Part shown: one piece after another, positions 52,160-60,578 of the stretch | Layout: every line of letters starts with the position of its first letter | Numbering within the stretch: the stretch's first letter is position 1 | DNA from: Oscillospiraceae bacterium | Lineage (GTDB): Bacteria; Bacillota; Clostridia; Oscillospirales; Acutalibacteraceae | Length of the DNA stretch: 64,000 bases | Assembly: GCA_003514385.1 (NCBI GenBank) | Contig: DOQR01000004.1 | Location: forward strand, 522,995-586,994 | Direction of reading: 5' to 3' | Position numbers and translations under genes: made by a program | The notes under the pieces: model-generated | Told to the model about the DNA's origin: nothing | What the model saw: only the letters and a program-made list of their open reading frames with translations | Databases searched by the model: none

Positions 52160-53239
52160 ATGGCAAAAGGACTGCCGGATTCAAAGAAATATATAAAAGA
52201 AAAGCGGGCTCCCCTGCGCTTCGGCGCGGACGGAAAATTCCGCATTCTGCATCTGACTGATGTCCACGAGGTCGACCCGGAGATGGACGATGAGGAGGAC
52301 AGGCAGATACCGATAAATAAGAGCAAAGAGACGATAAATGTCATTCGCCGATGCATCGAAATTGCTAATCCCGATCTTATCGTTTTCGGCGGCGACAACA
52401 TCAGCGGCTATTGGCAGGAGTTCACATATGAATATATGTATAATACTATCAAAAAGATAGTCGCGCCGATTGCGGAGAAAAATATCCCGCTCGCCATAGT
52501 TTTCGGCAATCACGATGCCGAGGCTCAGCCCAAATTGCCGTTTCTCGCGAAAGAGAATCAGATCTGTATATACGCCGAATACGAGAATTTCAGGAGCACG
52601 ATGAACGACGAGGATGTCTCCGGCTGCGCGAATTGCAGTTTGCCTATTTTGTCTTCCGACGGCAAGCATATCGCCTGGAACATCTGGTGCATCGACTCGG
52701 GCGACTATGTCAGGGACGATGAGTTCAATGTTATAGACGACGCCGGATACGGCTTTGTGAAAAAAGATCAGATAGCATGGTACGAAAGACGCGCCGCCGA
52801 ACTCAAGGCGCAGAACGGCGGAAAAGCCGTGCCCTCTCTGCTGTTTCAGCATATCCCCGTCATTCAGGAATACAAAAAACTCAAAAAAGACCCGGATGGC
52901 GAATACAGCCTCGGCGCGCAGCACTACTCCGTCTCGGACGGCGCACTGCTCGAGGGCGAGATTCACGAATCCCCATGCCCGCCGCTCGAAAACGGCGACG
53001 AATTCGAGCACTGGAAGAGAACGGGCGATATAGTCGCCGCATTCTTCGGCCACGACCATGTGAACACATTCACAATGGAAGTCGACGGCATAAAGCTCGT
53101 TCAGAGCCCAGGCGCGGGCTACCACTCCTACGGCGACAAACGCGGCGGCAGACTGATTATAATAGACGAAAACAAGCCGGATTCGTATGAGTCGGAATGC
53201 ATTTTCATCGACAGAATAACACAAGGTGAGCTTAAATAA
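52160..53239 (+). CDS. calcineurin-like metallophosphoesterase
   Basis: The start is ATG 52160. The 359-residue soluble enzyme has the metal motifs in order: ILHLTDVHEVD, LIVFGGDN, IVFGNHDAE, FQHIPV and FGHDHVNTF. It hydrolyses a phosphomonoester or diester with two metal ions; no signal peptide is present. It shares an operon with the GH3 gene (26 bp apart), so the substrate may be a phosphorylated sugar or glycoside. Such pairs are common in gut Clostridia. Confidence 0.92.
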   Translation: MAKGLPDSKKYIKEKRAPLRFGADGKFRILHLTDVHEVDPEMDDEEDRQIPINKSKETINVIRRCIEIANPDLIVFGGDNISGYWQEFTYEYMYNTIKKIVAPIAEKNIPLAIVFGNHDAEAQPKLPFLAKENQICIYAEYENFRSTMNDEDVSGCANCSLPILSSDGKHIAWNIWCIDSGDYVRDDEFNVIDDAGYGFVKKDQIAWYERRAAELKAQNGGKAVPSLLFQHIPVIQEYKKLKKDPDGEYSLGAQHYSVSDGALLEGEIHESPCPPLENGDEFEHWKRTGDIVAAFFGHDHVNTFTMEVDGIKLVQSPGAGYHSYGDKRGGRLIIIDENKPDSYESECIFIDRITQGELK

Positions 53240-53265
53240 ATTCAAATAAAGGACGGAGAACAGCT

Positions 53266-55647
53266 ATGGACAAATACGCAAGATTCAGATATCAGCCCTG
53301 CATCCCGCTCGGCACGGACGGTAGAAAGGTCACGGGTTCACCCGAACACGCCGCACTCTCGAGAAGAGCCGCCGGCGAGGGCATGGTACTGCTCAAAAAC
53401 AGACTCCGCACTCTGCCGCTTATGCGCGGAACAAGAGTCGCACTCTTCGGCAAGGCGACTATAGAATACATAAAGGGCGGCGGCGGAAGCGGCGACGTTT
53501 TCTGCGCCTACATCCGCAATGTCTATGACGGATTCAGTCAGAAGGAAGCCGAGGGCAAGGTCAGCGTGTTCAAGCCGACCGTCGAGTTCTACAAAGAATA
53601 CGTCAAGGAGGCGAGCAAGCGCATCCCGACCCGCGCCCAGATCGAAAAGATATGGGACAAGGTCAACGCCATGTCCTTCTGCAAAGAGAAAGACGATATA
53701 ATCTACGACACCTTCGCGAGCATGCATGTTGCCGAGGCGCATATGCCCGACGAGCTCATAGCGGAGGCAGCCGCGAACGCGGATATCGCGATAATAACCC
53801 TCAGCCGCTTCTCCGCAGAGGGCGTTGACAGAAAGGCTATCCCCGGCGACTACTACCTTTCGGACACGGAGAAGAGCCTCATCGACCGAGTCGCTGCGGC
53901 GTTCCCGAACACAGTTATAGTCCTCAACTCCGGCGCAGTCGTTGACTGCGAGTATTTCGCGGACAATGAAAAAGTCGGCGCGATAATCTCCGGCTGGCAG
54001 GGCGGACTCGAGGGCGGCATGGCGATTGCAGACATTATCTGCGGCGATGTCAACCCCTCCGGCAAATTGGCGGACACTATCCCCGACTCCTACGACTCAT
54101 ATCAGAACGCGCAGGAGTTCCTGACAGGCTTCGAGCATCTCGATTATTTTGATGACATATATGTCGGCTACCGCTATTTCGAGACGATTCCCGGCGCCGC
54201 CGAAAAAGTTCGCTATCCGTTCGGCTTCGGTCTCTCTTATACTGATTTCGAGTTCAGCGGCGCATTCTGCGGCGAGAGCGACGGAAAGATAGTCGCCGCG
54301 GTGACGGTCAAAAACATCGGCAAAGTGCCCGGCAAAGAGGTCGTTCAGCTCTATTACAGCGCGCCGCAGGGCAAGCTCGGCAAGCCCGCAAAAGAGCTCG
54401 CCGCGTTCAAAAAGACGAAGCTGCTCTCCCCCGGCGAATCAGAGGCAATCGCGCTGAGCTTTGATATCGGCGACATGGCGAGCTTCGACGATCTCGGCAA
54501 GATAAAGAAATCAGCATTCGTGCTCGAAAAAGGCACATATTCATTTTACCTCGGAAATTCCGTCAGAGCGACTGAAAAGCTCCGCTACGACTTCGTGCTG
54601 AGCGAAGATATAATCACAAAAGAATCAAAGTCGCTCTGCAGACCGTTCAAGCTCGAAAAGCGTCTGCTCGCGGACGGCAGCTTTGAAAATCTCCCGACGG
54701 GCGAACCCGTTTACACACGCGGCACGCACACTTCTATCGAAGCAACCGCGCCCAAAGATACAATCATGTTCGACGAAGTCGGCGAAAATATAACGCTCGA
54801 CGAATTCATAAAACAGTTCACCGTCGACGAGCTTATCGACTTTGTCGGCGGGCATCAGAATCAGCCCGGAGTCTGCAACACAGGCGCGTTCGGCGGCTTA
54901 AAACGCCTCGATGTGCCGCCCGTCCCGACTGCTGACGGGCCTGCGGGTCTGCGCCTCAACGCTTCAACGGGCGTGCCCACAACGGCATGGCCCTGCGCAA
55001 CGCTTCTCGCGTGCACATGGAACACGGAGCTCATTGAAGAAGTCGGCGCGGCAGGCGGCGCGGAGCTGCGAGAAAACAACTTAGGCGTATGGCTCGCACC
55101 CGCCATGAACATCCACCGCAATCCCCTGTGCGGGCGAAACTTCGAGTATTTCTCCGAGGATCCCCTCCTCGCCGGAAAGTGCTGCGCCGCCGATGTGCGC
55201 GGCATCCAGTCGCAGAAAATCGCCGCATCCGTAAAGCACTTCGCCTGCAACAACAGGGAGTCAAACCGCTTTGATTGCGATTCCCGAGTTTCCGAGCGCG
55301 CGCTCAGAGAGATATATCTGCGCGGCTTCGAGATATGCGTCAAAGAGGCTGACCCGTGGACAATTATGTCCTCCTACAATCTCATCAACGGCTGCCACAC
55401 TTCGGTGAACCATGAATTGCTCACCGAGATGCTCCGCAACGAGTGGGGCTTCAAGGGCATGGTCACAACGGACTGGGGTGTCCACAGCAGCCACTCCGAC
55501 GAGGTTCTCGCCGGGAACGATGTCAAGATGGGCGACGGCGAGCCCGAGGAGTTGAAAGCCGCTTTTGAAAACGGCAAGATAACCCGCGCCGACCTCGAAA
55601 CAAGCGTCAAGCGCATACTCGAGCTGACGATGAAGGTCGCGGAATAA
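53266..55647 (+). CDS. GH3 beta-glycosidase with swapped domain order
   Basis: This is a 793-residue cytoplasmic enzyme. Unlike most GH3 proteins, the alpha/beta sandwich domain comes first (about 15-315, including ...GGGGSGDVFCAYIRNVY and SGWQGGLEGGMAIAD). A fibronectin-like domain (about 340-440) follows, and last the TIM barrel (about 505-790), with substrate motif TADGPAGLRLN, KHFACNN and the nucleophile Asp in GMVTTDWGVHS. This inverted order is known in rumen and gut Clostridia. The acid/base would lie in the first domain. It probably cleaves beta-glucosides or xylosides. Confidence 0.93.
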   Translation: MDKYARFRYQPCIPLGTDGRKVTGSPEHAALSRRAAGEGMVLLKNRLRTLPLMRGTRVALFGKATIEYIKGGGGSGDVFCAYIRNVYDGFSQKEAEGKVSVFKPTVEFYKEYVKEASKRIPTRAQIEKIWDKVNAMSFCKEKDDIIYDTFASMHVAEAHMPDELIAEAAANADIAIITLSRFSAEGVDRKAIPGDYYLSDTEKSLIDRVAAAFPNTVIVLNSGAVVDCEYFADNEKVGAIISGWQGGLEGGMAIADIICGDVNPSGKLADTIPDSYDSYQNAQEFLTGFEHLDYFDDIYVGYRYFETIPGAAEKVRYPFGFGLSYTDFEFSGAFCGESDGKIVAAVTVKNIGKVPGKEVVQLYYSAPQGKLGKPAKELAAFKKTKLLSPGESEAIALSFDIGDMASFDDLGKIKKSAFVLEKGTYSFYLGNSVRATEKLRYDFVLSEDIITKESKSLCRPFKLEKRLLADGSFENLPTGEPVYTRGTHTSIEATAPKDTIMFDEVGENITLDEFIKQFTVDELIDFVGGHQNQPGVCNTGAFGGLKRLDVPPVPTADGPAGLRLNASTGVPTTAWPCATLLACTWNTELIEEVGAAGGAELRENNLGVWLAPAMNIHRNPLCGRNFEYFSEDPLLAGKCCAADVRGIQSQKIAASVKHFACNNRESNRFDCDSRVSERALREIYLRGFEICVKEADPWTIMSSYNLINGCHTSVNHELLTEMLRNEWGFKGMVTTDWGVHSSHSDEVLAGNDVKMGDGEPEELKAAFENGKITRADLETSVKRILELTMKVAE

Positions 55648-55659
55648 ATCAGATATAAA

Positions 55660-55690
55660 GCAAAGCAGTCGCCCGCGCGGCTGCTTTTGC
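55660..55690 (+). terminator. terminator of the GH3 operon
   Basis: GCAAAGCAG / CTGCTTTTGC stem with a GC-rich loop, 13 bases past the GH3 stop. It ends in a T-rich 3' arm. Confidence 0.65.
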
Positions 55691-55745
55691 ATGTTCGGGC
55701 TATATTACGCCCGTTTTGTCTGCGGCTTTTTGGCAAAAATCGACA

Positions 55746-55800
55746 TTGCAAAATATATTTTTCAATGATATACTTTAATTATTAATGCAGCGTTATTAAT
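55746..55800 (+). promoter_or_regulatory. promoter with operator site B, no gene directly downstream
   Basis: TTGCAA (55746-55751), 17 bases, TATACT (55769-55774), then ATTAATGCAGCGTTATTAAT (55781-55800) at the start site. The operator matches site A (50897-50916) in 17 of 20 bases. Confidence 0.65.
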
Positions 55801-55852
55801 CGTTGATGGGGACCGCCATAAGCCTGTCCGCAAAAGCCGGGATGCCTTTTTT
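55781..55852 (+). ncRNA. candidate small RNA from the operator-B promoter
   Basis: The transcript predicted from 55781 has no reading frame with a ribosome binding site. After about 65 bases it meets CGCAAAAGCCGGGATGCC followed by seven T, a likely terminator (the stem is imperfect: GTCC with GGGA and a bulge). A small regulated RNA of about 70 bases is therefore possible. From 55853 to 55981 nothing else was recognised. Confidence 0.35.
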
Positions 55853-55981
55853 TCCACCTTTTGTGCATCGTCTTTCCCCTGCGGTCGGATTATCCCCGTT
55901 TTGTGCACCCGCAGGCGGCATTTTGCAGGCAGAGCGGCGGATAAATAACGGAAAGAATTCCGTCTTTTGGTTATTTGATTG

Positions 55982-56038
55982 ATAACGCTGCGTTATAAAT
56001 ATTTCAGGCGGTCGGTGATTTTTCGCCCGCCGTTATTT
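55982..56038 (+). promoter_or_regulatory. operator site C and downstream terminator
   Basis: ATAACGCTGCGTTAT (55982-55996) is a perfect 15-bp palindrome sharing GCGTTAT with sites A and B. Ten bases later a hairpin (GGCGG...CCGCC, 56007-56029) is followed by TTATTTTTATTTT. It would stop upstream transcripts before recQ. Confidence 0.55.
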
Positions 56039-56046
56039 TTATTTTC

Positions 56047-56075
56047 TTGATGTTTTTCGCGCCGCAGAGTATAAT
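56047..56075 (+). promoter_or_regulatory. recQ promoter
   Basis: TTGATG (56047-56052), 17 bases and TATAAT (56070-56075). The start site near 56082 rules out the in-frame ATG codons at 56047 and 56050 and supports GTG 56110. Confidence 0.75.
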
Positions 56076-56109
56076 TAATTTTATAAATATTTCTGTTGAG
56101 GTGCAAACG

Positions 56110-57933
56110 GTGAGGGACAAGCTCAGCGTATTAAAAGAATATTTCGGCCACGATTCTTTCCGCGAGGGGCAGGGCAGAATAACGGACAGCCTGCTCGGCG
56201 GGCGCGATGTTCTCGGCATCATGCCCACTGGCGCCGGGAAGTCGATATGCTATCAGGTGCCCGCACTCATGTTTGACGGCATCACTATTGTCGTCTCCCC
56301 GCTCATCTCTCTGATGAAAGATCAAGTCAGCGCGCTCGTCCAGTCGGGCGTCGCCGCCGCATATATAAACAGCTCACTGACCCACGCGCAGTATCTGAAA
56401 GTGCTGCAAAACACGGAGAATGGCAAATATAAAATAATTTATGTCGCACCGGAGCGGCTCTGCGCGCCTGCTTTTCTCGGAATATGCCGCAATCTCAATA
56501 TATCCATGGTCGCGGTCGACGAGGCGCACTGCGTCTCGCAATGGGGTCAGGATTTTCGCCCGAGCTATCTGAAAATACCCGATTTTATCGACGCTCTTAA
56601 CTCTCGTCCCGTTGTCGGCGCGTTTACCGCTACCGCCACGGGAGCCGTCAGAGATGATATAAAAACGCTGCTCAGGCTCGTCTCCCCGCTCGTTGTCACG
56701 ACGGGCTTCGACAGGCCGAACCTGTTCTTTTCTGTCATGCAGCCGAAGAACAAATCGATCGAGCTGATGAAGCTGATAAAAGAGCGCAAGAATGAATCCG
56801 GCATAGTTTATTGCTCGACGCGCAAGGCGGTCGAGGAAGTGTGCGAACTGCTTCAAAAAAACGGATTCGCCGCTACCCGCTACCACGCGGGGCTTGATGA
56901 AAATGAACGCAGGCGCAATCAGGACGATTTTGTCTATGACCGTGCGCCGATAATGGTCGCCACAAACGCCTTCGGCATGGGAATCGACAAATCGAATGTC
57001 TCGTTCGTCATCCACTACAACATGCCGAAGAATATGGAGAGCTACTATCAGGAGGCGGGACGCGCCGGGCGCGACGGCAGGAGTGCGGACTGTATTCTGC
57101 TCTACAGCGCAAAGGATGTGCGGACGAATCAGTTCTTAATAAACAACTCCGAGCCGAACCCCGACCTCACCGAGGATGAGCAGGAAGAGGTCAGACGGCG
57201 CGACAGAGAGCGGCTCAAGCAGATGACTTTTTACTGCACGACGCACAAATGTCTGCGCAAATTCATACTCGAATATTTCGGCGACAAGGGCCCCGAGCGG
57301 TGCGAAAAGTGCTCCAACTGCCTCTCGAATCACGAGAACACGGATATCACGGTTGACGCGCAGAAGATAATGTCATGCGTCGCGCGGACGGGTCAGCGAT
57401 ACGGCAAAAAAGTAATTTGCGATGTCCTGCGCGGGAGCAAAAACGAGCGGCTGATATCAGCCGGACTGAGCAGACAATCTACCTACGGCATAATGGCGGA
57501 CTGCCCCGAAAAGCGGCTGCGCGACATCATCGACCATCTCTGCGAAAACGGATACATGACCGCACAGTGCGACGAATACCCGATACTCAAACTCGCGCCG
57601 AAGAGCCGCGGAGTTCTGACGGGTCAGGAGACGCTGCGCATGATGCTCGAGATACCGCAGAAAAAGAAAGCTGCCGCCGCAAAAGACGCTCCGCTCCCGC
57701 CGGCGGATGAAAAGCTCCTCGCCGCGCTCAAAGATCTGCGAAAAAGCCTCGCCATGCGGCAGAGCGTACCGGCGTATGTCGTTTTCAGCGACGCAACGCT
57801 TATGGATATGTGCCGCATAAAGCCGAAAAACCGGGACGAATTCATGGAGGTCTCCGGAGTCGGCCAGGCAAAATCCCAGCGCTACGGGGAAGTTTTCCTC
57901 GCAGTCATTGCGGAATTCTCAGAAGATATATAA
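56110..57933 (+). CDS. recQ: ATP-dependent DNA helicase RecQ
   Basis: The start is GTG 56110, which follows TGAGGTG and is the first start after the promoter. The 607-residue helicase has Walker A MPTGAGKSICYQVPA, DEAH box VDEAHCVSQWGQDFRP, motif III TATAT, motif V/VI NAFGMGIDKSNV and QEAGRAGRDG. A zinc-binding Cys cluster (...CLRKFILEYFG, RCEKCSNC) and winged helix (about 395-500) follow, with a C-terminal HRDC domain (about 530-607: LRKSLAMRQSVPAYVVFSDA). It unwinds recombination intermediates and acts at stalled forks. Confidence 0.95.
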   Translation: MRDKLSVLKEYFGHDSFREGQGRITDSLLGGRDVLGIMPTGAGKSICYQVPALMFDGITIVVSPLISLMKDQVSALVQSGVAAAYINSSLTHAQYLKVLQNTENGKYKIIYVAPERLCAPAFLGICRNLNISMVAVDEAHCVSQWGQDFRPSYLKIPDFIDALNSRPVVGAFTATATGAVRDDIKTLLRLVSPLVVTTGFDRPNLFFSVMQPKNKSIELMKLIKERKNESGIVYCSTRKAVEEVCELLQKNGFAATRYHAGLDENERRRNQDDFVYDRAPIMVATNAFGMGIDKSNVSFVIHYNMPKNMESYYQEAGRAGRDGRSADCILLYSAKDVRTNQFLINNSEPNPDLTEDEQEEVRRRDRERLKQMTFYCTTHKCLRKFILEYFGDKGPERCEKCSNCLSNHENTDITVDAQKIMSCVARTGQRYGKKVICDVLRGSKNERLISAGLSRQSTYGIMADCPEKRLRDIIDHLCENGYMTAQCDEYPILKLAPKSRGVLTGQETLRMMLEIPQKKKAAAAKDAPLPPADEKLLAALKDLRKSLAMRQSVPAYVVFSDATLMDMCRIKPKNRDEFMEVSGVGQAKSQRYGEVFLAVIAEFSEDI

Positions 57934-57943
57934 ATAACTGTTA

Positions 57944-58008
57944 TATATGACAAACCGCCGACCTCAAGCACCTGCGTGGTGACACTTGGGTCAGCGGTTT
58001 GCTATATG
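57944..58008. repeat. long inverted repeat between recQ and the capsule cluster
   Basis: CAAACCGCCGACCTCAAG (57951-57968) pairs with CTTGGGTCAGCGGTTTG (57985-58001), apart from two mismatches, around a loop that itself contains CACCTGCGTGGTG. TATAT flanks both arms. No T run follows, so a terminator is only one option; a short dispersed element is another. It separates convergent genes. Confidence 0.55.
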
Positions 58009-58033
58009 TAGGAGTTTAAAGAAGGTATCGATA

Positions 58034-59407
58034 TTAATATAAAGAAGTATCTGCTAACAACTTATTTTTAGTATTACACTCAGACATATATATAACGCCA
58101 AGCGCAGCATAAAGGGGGAGAAGAAAGAACTCATCAAAAAAAAGTATATCCAAACTCATCCATGGTAAAGCCACACCAACGGCCATCAAGGCTATACATT
58201 TCCAATCCGTTTTTGTGTTTTTCTCCGATTTTAATATACTCTTAATAAAGAAATACATCCATGCTGCAATCAGAGGAAGTCCTATTAATCCGAACTGAAA
58301 AACCCCCTGTATAACCGTATTGTGGGAAGCTCGTCCATCTACTATAACAGTGGAGTATCCTTCTCCCAACAGTGTAATATCTATATTTTCTAAAAATTCA
58401 TTTATATAGTTTTTCCAGATGTCAGTCCGTCCCGTTGTTAGCTGAGAAACATTTGCCGCATAAGAAAATCTGTCATCGATTATTTGCAGCAATTTTTTAA
58501 ACATCGATGAAGAAATGAATATTATCCCTGCGCAAATGAGTCCGACAAGCATTCTCACTCTTGCATTTCCTCTTCCACCTTTCTCCATGAGGACCGGTAT
58601 CCAGAACAAGAAGAGGCACGCCAGAACAATAACAAACATCTTTGACGCAGAAAGCATTCCGCAGTAAATGAGAAAAACTGTAGCGATAATAAGTACTGTT
58701 TGTTTCATTCTATCCTTTTCTTGACTCAACAACATCAAAATTCCGGCAAGACAAGCGGTGATATGTGCAGAATAGAAATTCGGATCCCCGTAATATCCTG
58801 AAAGCCGAGTTATCGTCAAATATGAATCAATAGTAATATACTGCGCTATATTATGAAACACAACAAGCTGTTGTGCAGACAATGCTGCAGTAATTATTCC
58901 CAAAGCAAAAAAAATTGTCGTTTCATTAAATGAATTACTGTTGATAAATTTTGTTATACATGGGAAAATCAAAAGCATCACAAAGAAAAATAGATATGAG
59001 TATGTTATCTCATTTTCCTGTATTATTTTAGCTATAGCAGTTGAAATTGCCATCAGCGCCGTCAATACTATTTGATACATTTTTATTGACATTCTATTTT
59101 TTATCAGTGATACTAAGCTCACAACTAGCAGCATAATAGTAAAAAAAGATATGCCACCTTTGTAGAACTTCATCAGTGGACTCCATGGAAGAAGATATAG
59201 CAGAATTGGAAATATTATTTCTTTCATACACGCCCACACACATATGGCGAGCAAACCTACAAAGGATGTCGCTATAAGTACCATATTGGTGGTTATCTGG
59301 CTCAAACATATGAGTGCAGAAAGTGATATACAACCAAGCGCAGCAACAATATATTTATTATCCGAAATTGTAGCTTTCTTTTCTTTTTCAATCTGTTGTT
59401 TTATCAT
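58034..59407 (-). CDS. Wzy-like O-antigen/capsule polymerase or ligase
   Basis: This 457-residue membrane protein has about eleven or twelve helices and a large loop after helix 6-7 that contains the O-antigen ligase (Wzy_C) pattern GRTDIWKNYINEFLEN and GEGYSTVIVDGRASHNTVIQ, followed by a hydrophobic end. It would polymerise or transfer lipid-linked oligosaccharides on the outside of the membrane. It overlaps the GT4 gene by 20 bp. Codon use is AT-rich, unlike the genes to the left, pointing to horizontal origin of the cluster. Confidence 0.85.
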   Translation of the reverse strand: MIKQQIEKEKKATISDNKYIVAALGCISLSALICLSQITTNMVLIATSFVGLLAICVWACMKEIIFPILLYLLPWSPLMKFYKGGISFFTIMLLVVSLVSLIKNRMSIKMYQIVLTALMAISTAIAKIIQENEITYSYLFFFVMLLIFPCITKFINSNSFNETTIFFALGIITAALSAQQLVVFHNIAQYITIDSYLTITRLSGYYGDPNFYSAHITACLAGILMLLSQEKDRMKQTVLIIATVFLIYCGMLSASKMFVIVLACLFLFWIPVLMEKGGRGNARVRMLVGLICAGIIFISSSMFKKLLQIIDDRFSYAANVSQLTTGRTDIWKNYINEFLENIDITLLGEGYSTVIVDGRASHNTVIQGVFQFGLIGLPLIAAWMYFFIKSILKSEKNTKTDWKCIALMAVGVALPWMSLDILFFDEFFLLPLYAALGVIYMSECNTKNKLLADTSLY

Positions 59408-60578
59408 CTTGACTTATCAACTCCGAAAATTGTTTAATTGCTACGGCATTGTCAAATCTTTGAGTACGAAGGAACTCCCTCTTGCACTTCACTTCGTTTC
59501 GAGACCCAGCAAGTCTCAAAATCTCTTTTCTTATTCCGTCTTCTGAGTTTTCACAAACCCAGCCGAACCCGGTTTCGCAAATCATCTCAACCGCGGAAGA
59601 TGTATCGGTAGAGAGTACCGGCGTTCCAAGACATGCCGACTCGTTTATTACCATAGGCGCTGCTTCTGAAATTGACGGAAGCAGCAAAATATCTGCTTTA
59701 GCCATATATCCGTAAGGGTTTTCTTTTTCTCCGAGCAATGTAACTGAGCCAACCGGCACAGTATTGGATATCAATAATTCTACATCTCGCCGTTCTGCAC
59801 CATCGCCGATTATGTAGTATCTAATAGTTTTTTCAGCATTGCATATCCCAGCAAATGCTCTCACTGCCCTTGATATTCCTTTTTCCTTTCCGAATCTGGC
59901 AACTGTTAGAATATTAAATTCGCTTTCTTCAAACTTCTCCGAACACACCTGTGCCATACGCCTTATTTCCCCATAATTCTGGCAATTTTTGACAACATAA
60001 GTTTTTTGTGAAAGTTCTGGAAAGCACTTAAGAAATGATCTTCTGCATCCATCAGAGCATGTTGCTATTCTATCAAACCTATTGTATATTTTTCTATTTT
60101 TCTCAGACGATGCACCAATTTTTTCAAAATCGCAGTGAACAAAAGCTATCTTCTGCTCTGCTTCAACAAAATTCAACACAAATTCATTACATCCGCCGTA
60201 GAACGCTTTTTCTCTTCCGCTATGCAAAAATGATATAGCAGTATCATATCCGTGTATTTTTTTCTGTGTCAGTCCCATAAATCTAATTGTTTTTTCCATT
60301 CCAAATACACGTGTAAATACAGCAAAGAAAAGTCTAAGCAACTTGTTTTTTATCCCATGAGCATCGTATTTCGACATTCCAAGATACCGAAACGGTGTTA
60401 CTGCCTCGATTATATCTATGTCATGTGGGATTTTCTTCAAAAGATCACCACCCCTATAAAGCAGGAGCAGTGTAATATCATAATCAGAGTGTATTTCCCA
60501 AAGCAAATTTTCAAGTGCTTTCTGCACCCCACCAATGTACATATTATTATTTACAATCAATATATGCTTTCTGCTCAT
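59388..60578 (-). CDS. GT4-family glycosyltransferase
   Basis: The 396-residue GT-B enzyme has an N-terminal fold starting HILIVNNNMYIGGVQKALEN (a GGVQ loop that contacts the acceptor) and a C-terminal donor domain with NILTVARFGKEKGISRAVRA, IIGDGAERRDVE, and the nucleotide-sugar motif SEAAPMVINESACLGTPVLS (Glu in the EX7E position). It adds a sugar to the growing repeat unit at the membrane face. It is coupled to wzx upstream by 4 bp. Confidence 0.92.
   Translation of the reverse strand: MSRKHILIVNNNMYIGGVQKALENLLWEIHSDYDITLLLLYRGGDLLKKIPHDIDIIEAVTPFRYLGMSKYDAHGIKNKLLRLFFAVFTRVFGMEKTIRFMGLTQKKIHGYDTAISFLHSGREKAFYGGCNEFVLNFVEAEQKIAFVHCDFEKIGASSEKNRKIYNRFDRIATCSDGCRRSFLKCFPELSQKTYVVKNCQNYGEIRRMAQVCSEKFEESEFNILTVARFGKEKGISRAVRAFAGICNAEKTIRYYIIGDGAERRDVELLISNTVPVGSVTLLGEKENPYGYMAKADILLLPSISEAAPMVINESACLGTPVLSTDTSSAVEMICETGFGWVCENSEDGIRKEILRLAGSRNEVKCKREFLRTQRFDNAVAIKQFSELISQDDKTTD

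Noticed and set aside
52181-53245. Minus-strand frame opposite the metallophosphoesterase
   Set aside because: All metal-binding motifs are on the plus strand; the reverse frame has no motif and no start signal.
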